Source: CAWJPY01 sp963844865
GTDB lineage: Bacteria; Acidobacteriota; Thermoanaerobaculia; Thermoanaerobaculales; Sulfomarinibacteraceae
DNA length: 64,000 bases
Assembly (NCBI GenBank): GCA_963844865.1
Contig: CAWJPY010000006.1
Span: 248,001 to 312,000, forward strand
Reading direction: 5' to 3'
Position 1 is the first letter of the stretch. Every line of letters begins with the position of its first letter. The notes below the pieces were generated by a model. It saw nothing but the letters and a program-made list of their open reading frames with translations, was not told the origin of the DNA and did no database searches. Position numbers and translations under genes: made by a program. Positions 27,491-34,349 of the stretch are shown here, piece after piece.

Positions 27491-28933
27491 ATGAAGATGC
27501 TGCGCAGTATCCTGACCTGGCTCGAGGATCGGACGGGGCTGGGCAAGGCCGTAGGACCCGTCCTCACCCACCCCATCCCCCAGGGCACCGACTGGTTCTA
27601 CGTCTTCGGCAGCGCCACCCTGGTGTCGTTCGTGGTGCAGGTGGTCACCGGCATCGCCCTCGCCCTCGTGTTCGCACCCTCCACCGACAGCGCGTATGAG
27701 AGCCTGCAGTACATCAGCCATCAAGCGCCCCTCGGCGCCCTGGTGCGGGGCATGCACTACTGGGGCGCCTCCGCCATGATCTTCTTCATGGGGGTGCACG
27801 TCGTCCGCGTGTTCCTCACCGGCTCCTTCAAGTTCCCGCGCGAGATGAACTGGCTGACCGGGGTCATCCTCTTCCTGGTGGTGATCGGTCTGGGCTTCAC
27901 GGGCCAGCTCCTGCGCTGGGACGAGAACGCCATCTACACCATCGTGGTGGGCGCCGAGCAGGCGGGCCGGACCCCCTTCATCGGCGAGCTCGTGGGCCGC
28001 TTCCTGCTCGGCGGCGAGTTCGTGGGCGCGGCCACCCTGAGCCGCTTCTTCGCCTTCCACGTCTTCTTCCTGCCCGGCATCGTCTTCGCGGTGGTCGGGT
28101 TGCACCTCTACCTCGTCATCCGCAACGGCATCTCGGAGCCGGCGCAGCCCGGCCGTCCGGTGGACAAGGCCACCTACCGCACCTGGTACGAGAGCCTGCT
28201 GAAGCGGGAGGGCCGACCCTTCTGGCCCGACGCCATGTGGCGGGACGCGCTGTTCGGTCTCGTCGTCGTGGGCGGCATCGTGCTCCTGGCCTGGCTGGTG
28301 GGCGCTCCCGAGCTGGGTCTTCCCCCCAACCCCTCCAACGTCCACGTCCTGCCGCGGCCGGACTGGTACTTCATGTGGTACTTCGCCGTGCTCGCCCTCA
28401 TCCCCCACCACCTGACGCCGTACATGATCGTGGGCGGACCCGCCCTGGCGTTCTTGGTGCTGGGGCTCATGCCCTTCCTCTTCGGCAGCGGCGAGCGCAG
28501 CCCTAAGCGCAGGCCCTGGGCGGTGGCGTCCATCATCGTCATCGTCATCGCCATCGGCGTGCTCTGGTACGAGGGCATCAAGGCCCCCTGGTCCCCGGAC
28601 TTCTCCGCCGAGCCGTTGACCGCCGACATCATCGGCGCCACCTCGGGGCCGGTGGCCGCGGGCGGCCACCTCTTCGCCGAGAAGGGCTGCATCTACTGCC
28701 ACCGCATCTCCGGCCACGGCGGCCGCCGCGGGCCCGACCTGACCACCATCGGCAACCGGCTCACCGTCACCGACCTGAAGATCCGGATCGCCAACGGCGG
28801 CTACAACATGCCCGAGTTCGCCAGCATCCTGTCGGCTCAGGAGATGGATGAGCTGGTGGCCTTCCTGCGCTCGCGCCGCACCTCCGGCTTCACCCCCGAG
28901 CCGCCCCAGTACAGGACCCCCACCTGGCCGTGA
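27491..28933 (+). CDS. qcrB: Cytochrome b fused to a C-terminal cytochrome c
   Basis: 480 residues from ATG 27491. Heme-b ligands are H89/H103 in helix B and H190/H205 in helix D; the second pair is 15 apart, as in b6-type rather than mitochondrial-type cytochrome b. The Qo motif is PDWY (in RPDWYFMWYF) instead of PEWY. After eight helices and one more anchor helix, the last 100 residues are a cytochrome c domain with CIYCH and a distal Met (GGYNMPEF). The protein thus combines cytochrome b and the c1-like electron acceptor. With coxB's own cytochrome c, electrons may pass directly from the bc complex to the oxidase. Confidence 0.93.
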   Translation: MKMLRSILTWLEDRTGLGKAVGPVLTHPIPQGTDWFYVFGSATLVSFVVQVVTGIALALVFAPSTDSAYESLQYISHQAPLGALVRGMHYWGASAMIFFMGVHVVRVFLTGSFKFPREMNWLTGVILFLVVIGLGFTGQLLRWDENAIYTIVVGAEQAGRTPFIGELVGRFLLGGEFVGAATLSRFFAFHVFFLPGIVFAVVGLHLYLVIRNGISEPAQPGRPVDKATYRTWYESLLKREGRPFWPDAMWRDALFGLVVVGGIVLLAWLVGAPELGLPPNPSNVHVLPRPDWYFMWYFAVLALIPHHLTPYMIVGGPALAFLVLGLMPFLFGSGERSPKRRPWAVASIIVIVIAIGVLWYEGIKAPWSPDFSAEPLTADIIGATSGPVAAGGHLFAEKGCIYCHRISGHGGRRGPDLTTIGNRLTVTDLKIRIANGGYNMPEFASILSAQEMDELVAFLRSRRTSGFTPEPPQYRTPTWP

Positions 28934-29079
28934 GCCGGGTGCGGCTGGAGGCGCTTCCTCGCCTGCGGGAACGTTGCGGCGGGTTGCACACCTTGTACTA
29001 GAGGGAAGGCCCGACCGCGATCGGCGCCCGCCGGCCGCGGGCGCCGCGGCTCGGGACCAGACCCAGGGAGCTGCAGCCC

Positions 29080-29577
29080 ATGGTCGACAACGCACCGGAC
29101 ACCGACACCCCGCAGGCCGCACGCGCCGAGCCCGACGGCCGGCCGCTGCGCCGTCACTCACCCCTCGACGTGCTCCTGCTGCTCGCGGCCCTGCCGCGGG
29201 CGCGGGCGGCGCAACGGGTGCTCGAGGTGGACCCCCGGCGGCTGGCCAACGACATGGCCGGCGGGGCGTGGACCCTGGGCGCGGCCCCGGAGCGGGTGGG
29301 CGCCGCAGCCGCCGCCGCCACCGCGCGCTGGGCCCGCTGGTTCCACGGTCTCGACACCTCCCTGACGCGCTCGCTGGTGCTCGGCTCCATGCTCGCGGGA
29401 CGAGGCGAGACGTTGCTCCACATCGGCTTCCGCCCCGTCGACGGCGACCGGCCCGTGAACGGCCACGCCTGGGTGACCCTCGACGGCCGGCCCGTGGGCC
29501 CGGACGCCGAGCAGGCGGAAGAGAGCTTCGCCCGCGTCCTGGACATCCCTTTCGCGCGCGACGAAGAAGCGGCCTGA
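29080..29577 (+). CDS. Transglutaminase-fold protein like lasso peptide B2 protease, catalytic Cys absent
   Basis: 165 residues. The C-terminal half follows the pattern of the lasso-peptide-B2 / transglutaminase-like family: SLTRSLVLGSMLAGRG, LHIGFRP, NGHAWVTLDGRPVG. In active relatives the helix begins with a cysteine (CLxRSL). Here that position is Ser94, while the His (H129) and its GHAW context are kept. The protein may be inactive, or may use Ser. There is no lasso precursor, B1 protein or asparagine-synthetase-like cyclase nearby. It follows the bc genes by 146 bases on the same strand. Confidence 0.6.
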   Translation: MVDNAPDTDTPQAARAEPDGRPLRRHSPLDVLLLLAALPRARAAQRVLEVDPRRLANDMAGGAWTLGAAPERVGAAAAAATARWARWFHGLDTSLTRSLVLGSMLAGRGETLLHIGFRPVDGDRPVNGHAWVTLDGRPVGPDAEQAEESFARVLDIPFARDEEAA

Positions 29578-29599
29578 GCGGCTCCGCACCGGCGGCCGG

Positions 29600-29720
29600 T
29601 CACGCCGAGACGCGAAGCCGCCCGCCCACCCAGGAACTTAACGCAAAGACGCGGAGGCGCGAAGACGCAAAGCCCCCGCCCGGGAGAAAAAGTAACGCAG
29701 AGGCGCAGAGCCGCCACCCG
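29600..29720. repeat. Dispersed repeat family 3, copy 2
   Basis: The 763-base gap 29578-30340 has no supported gene and is filled with repeats. This block reads CGAGACGCGAAGCCGCCC, TTAACGCAAAGACGCGG, GAAGACGCAAAGCC and TAACGCAGAGGCGCAGAG, in the same order as the copies at 22.4 kb (inverted) and 42.7 kb. Confidence 0.75.
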
Positions 29721-29938
29721 CCCAAGGAAGAGGGAACGGGGAGAACCGGGTAGTGGCAACGGGCATGAGCGGGCGTTGCACGGAGTGAGCACCGGCTGGG
29801 CGGCATGAATGGTCGTTTTAGGAGATGAACCCCGTGGCGGTCAGCCGTGCAGGCTGCCCGGCACGCCACAATGGGGTGCCGCGCACGTGGAACCGACGTT
29901 CAGATCCTCGGCTTGAGGAGGCGCCACCTCAGGCCTCC

Positions 29939-30018
29939 GTGCCAGGTCCGTCCTTCCGTCCTTCTTGGGTCGGGCCAGGGTTGAAGGTCGCACAATGACG
30001 GAAGGACGGACCTGGCAC
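29939..30018. repeat. Perfect 22-bp inverted repeat with 36-base loop
   Basis: The left arm at 29939-29960 begins GTGCCAGGTCCGTCC. The right arm at 29997-30018 is its exact complement and ends GGACCTGGCAC. The arms end in the GTGCCAGG word that also marks repeat family 1. It could form a long hairpin in transcripts from either strand; no T-run follows, so it is not a classic terminator. Confidence 0.75.
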
Positions 30019-30038
30019 CGGCTCTGCGGAGCCGCCCA

Positions 30039-30290
30039 GAGACGGTGGGACGTCCAAGTTGCCTGTCATTCTGAGCGAGCGGAGGTCCGCCGGAGCGAGT
30101 CGAAGAATCCCCCGAGAGAACCAGAGTCGTGGATGGGAGGCGTGCCGCGGGCCTCCGGGGGATTCCTCGTCGCTTCGCTCCTCGGAATGACACGTGTGCG
30201 CCTCGTCCCCCGGGCCTTCGGGGGATGGTTCGACTCGTCGCTCGCCGCGGACGGTGAGCTCCTCGCTCACCATGACACGGAATCGGAGCG
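30039..30290. repeat. Dispersed repeat family 2, copy 2
   Basis: Same order as the 14.6 kb copy: GAGACGGTGGGACGTCCA, CCTGTCATTCTGAGCGAG, CGCCGGAGCGAGTCGAAG, AATCCCCCGAGAG, CCAGAGTCG, then GGGGGATGGTTCGACTCGTC. An internal partial second copy of the GGGGGATTCCTCGTCGC end lies at about 30160-30190. Confidence 0.75.
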
Positions 30291-30340
30291 GGCGTCGCGG
30301 GATTCGGACGCGGACGGGAGCGCGGGCGCGGACGGGGGTC

Positions 30341-30829
30341 CTACGCGGAGAGGACCTTGAGGAAGATGAACTTGGCGTCGCCGGGGGCGTAGAAGTCGGT
30401 GAGCTCGGCGGCGACATGATAGCCGCAGGCGAGGTAGAAGGCGCGGGTCGGCTCGTACTGGGCCCGGCCGGCCGTCTCGACATACACCCGGCGGCGCCCC
30501 TCCTCGGCGATCCAGCCCTCGGCGGCCTCGAGCAGGGCGCGACCGACACCGAGGCCCTGGCGGGTCGGGTCGACGGCGATCCAGTACAGGTCCACCGACT
30601 CCACGGTGCCCGGGGTGGGGCCCCAGCACGCGTAGCCCGCCACCTCCCCCTCCACCTCGCCGAGGAGGAAGCGATAGTGGCTGGCGGCGCCGTGCTGCAG
30701 ACGATCGTCCACCAGCTCCAGGGCGACCTCCAGCTCCTCGTCGTTGAAGAAGCCCGTCGCCGTGAGGAGCGCGGCGAGCGGCTGCCGGTCGGACAGAGCG
30801 AGAGAGCGACGGAAGGCGACGGCAGCCAT
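30341..30829 (-). CDS. GNAT N-acetyltransferase of the beta-lysine cluster
   Basis: 162 residues from ATG 30829; its first base is the last base of the upstream stop (TGATG). GNAT motif A is visible as LYWIAVDPTRQGLGVGRALLEAAE (R/QxxGxG/A acetyl-CoA loop at QGLGVG), and motif B as TRAFYLACGYHVAAEL. A helical N-terminal segment (about 10-50) precedes the core. It is last in a four-gene coupled run after KamA and two ATP-grasp enzymes, so it probably acylates the amine or peptide they make. It does not look like the longer AblB acetyltransferase. Confidence 0.8.
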   Translation of the reverse strand: MAAVAFRRSLALSDRQPLAALLTATGFFNDEELEVALELVDDRLQHGAASHYRFLLGEVEGEVAGYACWGPTPGTVESVDLYWIAVDPTRQGLGVGRALLEAAEGWIAEEGRRRVYVETAGRAQYEPTRAFYLACGYHVAAELTDFYAPGDAKFIFLKVLSA

Positions 30830-31821
30830 CACGCCCCCTGGGCCGCGGCCAGGATGCACCCGACGACCTCTGCCGGTCCCAGCCCGCCGTGGGCCGCCGC
30901 GGCCACGAAGCCAGCGTCGCCGCTCAGGCAGGGGTTGGCGTTGATCTCCAGGATGGCGGGCGCGTCCTCCTCGTCGAGGCGCAGGTCCACCCGCGCGTAG
31001 CCCCGCACCCCGCACTCCCGCCAGGCCCCCAGGGCCAGCCGCTGCAGCTCGGCCAGCAAGGGCCCCTCGTCGGCCGGGTCGGGGAAGGCGCGCACCGTGT
31101 GGCGGTAGGCGAAGGAGTCACTGTGCCACTTGGCCTCGTACCCCAGCACCCGCGGCTCGTCGGGGGGAAAGTCCACGTACCGCATCTCGGCCACGGGCAG
31201 GACCCGCGGCCCGTCCCCGTCCTCGAGCACCGTGAGGTTGAACTCGCGCCCGGGGAGGAAGTGCTCTGCGAGCAGGGGCTGGCCGGGGAAGCGGCGCCCC
31301 AACGCCCCGGCGCGCTGCTGAGCGTCCTTGAGCGTCCGGCACAGAGGGTCACCCTCCAGACCGAGGGAGGCGTCCTCCCACGCCGGCTTCAGGATCCACG
31401 GGGGCGGGACCCCGTCGAGCTCGCCGTCACACCCCGGCCCGACGACCGCGCCCGGGGCCACCGGCAGCCCGGCACCGGCCAGGAGCTCGCGCGTCGCCAC
31501 CTTGTCCGTGGTCAGCCACAGCACATCCGCCGGCGAGCCGGTGAAGGGGACGCCCGCCGCCTGCCAGGCGGCGGCCACCTCGATCTGAGCGCGGGGCCGT
31601 CCGGGTGGCGACTCCACCAGGTTGAAGACCACCGCCCCCGGCTCGAGGGGACGCGCCTCGGCAGCCTCTCCCACCGCCACCGTTGCAAAGGGCAGGCCCA
31701 GCCCGCGCAGGCCCTCCTCGACGAACGCCACCTGGTCGAGGACGTCCCGGGTCGACGGGTCGTCGGCGTCGCTCACCGGGTTGTGGGCGACCACCACCCG
31801 GCGCCAGCTCAGGCCGTGCAC
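30829..31821 (-). CDS. ATP-grasp ligase, D-Ala-D-Ala ligase-like (second of pair)
   Basis: About 330 residues from GTG 31821, which lies 13 bases inside the end of the preceding gene. An N-terminal Rossmann-like domain (RRVVVAHNPVS, VVFNLVESPPG) is followed by the ATP-grasp domain: LLAGAGLPVAPGAVV, PPWILKPAWEDASLGL, LLAEHFLPGREFNLTVLED and ILEINANPCLSGDAGF carrying the metal ligands. Ddl-type enzymes join a carboxylate, via acyl phosphate, to an amine. A D-Ala substrate is not implied. It is coupled to its paralogue and to the GNAT, so it probably forms one amide bond in the cluster's product. Confidence 0.82.
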   Translation of the reverse strand: MHGLSWRRVVVAHNPVSDADDPSTRDVLDQVAFVEEGLRGLGLPFATVAVGEAAEARPLEPGAVVFNLVESPPGRPRAQIEVAAAWQAAGVPFTGSPADVLWLTTDKVATRELLAGAGLPVAPGAVVGPGCDGELDGVPPPWILKPAWEDASLGLEGDPLCRTLKDAQQRAGALGRRFPGQPLLAEHFLPGREFNLTVLEDGDGPRVLPVAEMRYVDFPPDEPRVLGYEAKWHSDSFAYRHTVRAFPDPADEGPLLAELQRLALGAWRECGVRGYARVDLRLDEEDAPAILEINANPCLSGDAGFVAAAAHGGLGPAEVVGCILAAAQGA

Positions 31822-32834
31822 AGGGCGAGCCGCTCCGCGGGACGTACCGCCGGGTCCGAGCGGGTCATGGCCGAGTCCACGATGGCGCCGATGAGGTCGC
31901 GGTAGGCCATGCCGCCGAGGCGGGACAGGATCGGCAGGTCGGAACGGACGGGGTGGAGCCCCGGCAGCGGGTTGATCTCCATGAACTGCGGCCTGCCGGC
32001 GGCGTCGCACCGCAGGTCGACCCTCGCCGCGTCTCGGCACTCCAGGGCCTCGTACGACGCCAGCGCCATGCGGGACGCCGTCTCGGCCAGGGCCTCGCCC
32101 TGGACCAGGCGGTAGCGCACGTTGGCCAGCCACTCGTCCTTGTTCTGGGCCGTGTAGCCGATGCCCTCGGCGCGCTCGGTGTAGAGCACCTCCATGACCC
32201 CCACCACGCGGGCGTCGCCGTTCGAGCCCAGCACCCCCACCGTGACCTCGCGCCCCGGCAGGTACGGCTCCACCAGCAGCCCCGTGGGGTGCTCGGCCAA
32301 GAGCTCCGCGCAGACCCCGGCGAGCCTGCCCCTCTTCTTCACCAGCGAGCGCCCGGTCACCCCCTTGGAGCTGCCCTCGGCCAGGGGCTTGACGAACAGG
32401 GCCCCCCGCAGCCTGCAGCCTTCCAGGTCGGCCAGGCTGTGGACCACCAGGGACGGCGTGGTCGGCACCCCGGCGGCGGCCACGATGCGCTTGGCCCAGG
32501 CCTTGTCCAGGGTGACTCCACAGGTCACGGGATCGGAGAAGGCGTAGCGCTGCCCGAAGAGCTCGCACAGGGCGGGCACCTGGGCTTCACGGCCCCGGCC
32601 GGCCACGCCCTCGGCGATGCTCAGCACCAGGTCCCAGCGCCGGCCCGCCACCAGGCGCCGGGCCAGCTCGATGCCGCGGCCCACCCGCTCGGGCCGGTGG
32701 CCGAGCTCCCGCAGGGCCCCTTCCAGGCCCGCGACCACCCCTTCGTCGTCGAACTCCATGACCTCCAGCTCCGAGAAGCCGGCGGCGAGGTACTCCTCCT
32801 TCAGGTCGTAGCAGAGCGCGATGTCGAGGTTCAC
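31809..32834 (-). CDS. ATP-grasp ligase, D-Ala-D-Ala ligase-like (first of pair)
   Basis: 341 residues from GTG 32834, placed one base after the KamA stop. The N-terminal domain has NLDIALCYDLKEEYL. The grasp domain shows IVAAAGVPTTPSLVV, ALFVKPLAEGSSKGV (the Ddl-like VKPxxEGSSxGV loop), LLVEPYLPGREVTVGVLG and FMEINPLPGLHPVRSDLP (metal ligands E and N, as in EVNTLPG). It is the closer of the two to true Ddl, but the context with a lysine 2,3-aminomutase argues for another peptide bond. The two ligases are paralogous but not near-identical, which suggests two different acceptor or donor substrates. Confidence 0.85.
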   Translation of the reverse strand: MNLDIALCYDLKEEYLAAGFSELEVMEFDDEGVVAGLEGALRELGHRPERVGRGIELARRLVAGRRWDLVLSIAEGVAGRGREAQVPALCELFGQRYAFSDPVTCGVTLDKAWAKRIVAAAGVPTTPSLVVHSLADLEGCRLRGALFVKPLAEGSSKGVTGRSLVKKRGRLAGVCAELLAEHPTGLLVEPYLPGREVTVGVLGSNGDARVVGVMEVLYTERAEGIGYTAQNKDEWLANVRYRLVQGEALAETASRMALASYEALECRDAARVDLRCDAAGRPQFMEINPLPGLHPVRSDLPILSRLGGMAYRDLIGAIVDSAMTRSDPAVRPAERLALCTA

Positions 32835-32835
32835 C

Positions 32836-34002
32836 TCAGTTGCCCTCCGGAGGGTCGACGTAGCCGAAGCTCCTGCCCTCCCAGTTGCGCAGCACCCAAC
32901 GACCGCCTTCGTGGCTGACCACGTTGTCGCGCTGCAGGGGGACCTTGCCGCCGCCACCGGGGGCGTCCACCACGTAGGTGGGCACCGCATAGCCGGTGGT
33001 GTGGCCGCGCAGAGACTCCATGATGTCCAGCCCGCGCCCGATGGAGGTGCGCAGGTGTCCGGTGCCGATCACCGGGTCGGCCTGGTAGAGGTAGTAGGGC
33101 CGCACGCGGAGCTTCAGCAGCCCGCAGAAGAGCTCCTTGAGCACCTGGGGGTCGTCGTTGACCCCGCGCAGCAGCACCGTCTGGCTGCCCAGGGGGATGC
33201 CGCCGTCCGCCAGCAGGTCACAGGCCTCGGCCACTTCCGGGGTGAGCTCCGCGGGGTGGGAGAAGTGCAGGGACAGCCAGGCGCGGTGCTTGCGCAGCAC
33301 CGCCACCAGCTCGGGGGTGATGCGCTGGGGCAGGAAGCCGGGGACCCGGCTGCCCAGGCGCAAGAGCTCCAGGTGCGGCACCTCCCGGAGCTGGCCGAGC
33401 AGGTTGTCGAGGCGGTCGTCGGACATGAGCAGCGGGTCGCCGCCGGAGACCAGTACGTCCCGCACCTCCCGGTGGGCGTGCAGGTACTCCAGGATCGGCT
33501 CCAGGCGCCGGGGCAGGGGATCGAGCTCGCCCTGGCTGACCAGCCGGGAGCGGGTGCAGTAGCGGCAGTAGGAGGCGCAGGTGTCCAGGGCCAGCAGCAG
33601 CACCCGGTCCGGGTACCTGTGCACCAGCCCCTCGGCCACGCTGTCGTGGTCCTCGCCGCAGGGATCGGCCATGTCGCCGGGCCTGACCACGAACTCGTCG
33701 TCTGACGGCACCACCTGGCGGCGGATCGGGCAATCGGGGTCGTCGGGGTCCATGAGGGCGGCGAAGTGGGGGGTCACCGCCACCGCGAACCGCTCCCGGC
33801 CCATCTCCAGACCGTTCCGCTCCGACGGCGTGAGCCGCAGGTAGGCCTCGAAGTGCTCCGGCTTGGAGAGGCGGCGGCGCATCTGCCAGCGCCAGTCCCG
33901 CCAGGTGACGGGGTCGTACCTTTCGCCGAACAGGTCGCACAGGGCCTGACGGCGGTGCAGGGGTAATGGATCCGTCTCCGCTGCAGCTTGTTGCGTTTTC
34001 AC
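32836..34002 (-). CDS. kamA: Lysine 2,3-aminomutase family radical SAM enzyme (KamA)
   Basis: 388 residues. The radical SAM cluster motif is CASYCRYC (C142, C146, C149). PLP is bound by K353 in DAPGGGGKVPL. The two aspartates that hold the side-chain amine of lysine in clostridial lysine 2,3-aminomutase are present, D309 in YLYQAD and D346 in YVVDAPGG, so L-lysine is the likely substrate and L-beta-lysine the product. VSGGDPLLMSD, GSRVP and LRGHTTGY are further family motifs. The gene heads a run in which each gene overlaps or touches the next. EF-P modification (EpmB) enzymes are shorter and lack this neighbourhood. Confidence 0.9.
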   Translation of the reverse strand: MKTQQAAAETDPLPLHRRQALCDLFGERYDPVTWRDWRWQMRRRLSKPEHFEAYLRLTPSERNGLEMGRERFAVAVTPHFAALMDPDDPDCPIRRQVVPSDDEFVVRPGDMADPCGEDHDSVAEGLVHRYPDRVLLLALDTCASYCRYCTRSRLVSQGELDPLPRRLEPILEYLHAHREVRDVLVSGGDPLLMSDDRLDNLLGQLREVPHLELLRLGSRVPGFLPQRITPELVAVLRKHRAWLSLHFSHPAELTPEVAEACDLLADGGIPLGSQTVLLRGVNDDPQVLKELFCGLLKLRVRPYYLYQADPVIGTGHLRTSIGRGLDIMESLRGHTTGYAVPTYVVDAPGGGGKVPLQRDNVVSHEGGRWVLRNWEGRSFGYVDPPEGN

Positions 34003-34349
34003 GACGTCCTTCCTTGGTCGTTGCTCGCTGGTTGATCACCGGACCGTGCGCGGCTCCACCACACCAACCCGCCGGATACTCCGGTGCGCCCTGGCCGTGC
34101 ACGTCGGCACGCCACGCCGGAAGAGGCCCCGAGGGGCCGCGGATGGGTCATCCGTCCTACCGGTAATTTGTTCCGGAGACGTCGCGCCGAGGATCGGCGG
34201 GACGCGGTGCAGTGGTGAGCGGCCTCAGCTCGACGGAGCGTGCGCCCGGCGCCGAGGCTGCCCTACTGGGAGGGCGATCAGAATCGTCACTGCGCTCCAC
34301 GCCTCAGAAAGTAGTCCTATTTCCCCCGCTGTCAAGAGGGTAGACAGCA
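34003..34349. other. Gap without a gene
   Basis: 347 bases between the GNAT-deacetylase fusion and kamA. I see no coding signal on either strand, no strong hairpin and no family repeat. A promoter for the kamA run would be expected near 34010-34060, but no convincing -35/-10 pair can be named. Confidence 0.5.

Noticed and set aside
29080..29577. Lasso peptide biosynthesis cluster
   Set aside because: No precursor peptide, no B1 protein, no asparagine-synthetase-like cyclase, and the catalytic Cys is missing.
30341..34002. Simple ablAB operon for N6-acetyl-beta-lysine
   Set aside because: Two ATP-grasp ligases lie between kamA and the GNAT, and the GNAT is shorter than AblB; a ligase-dependent product is more likely.
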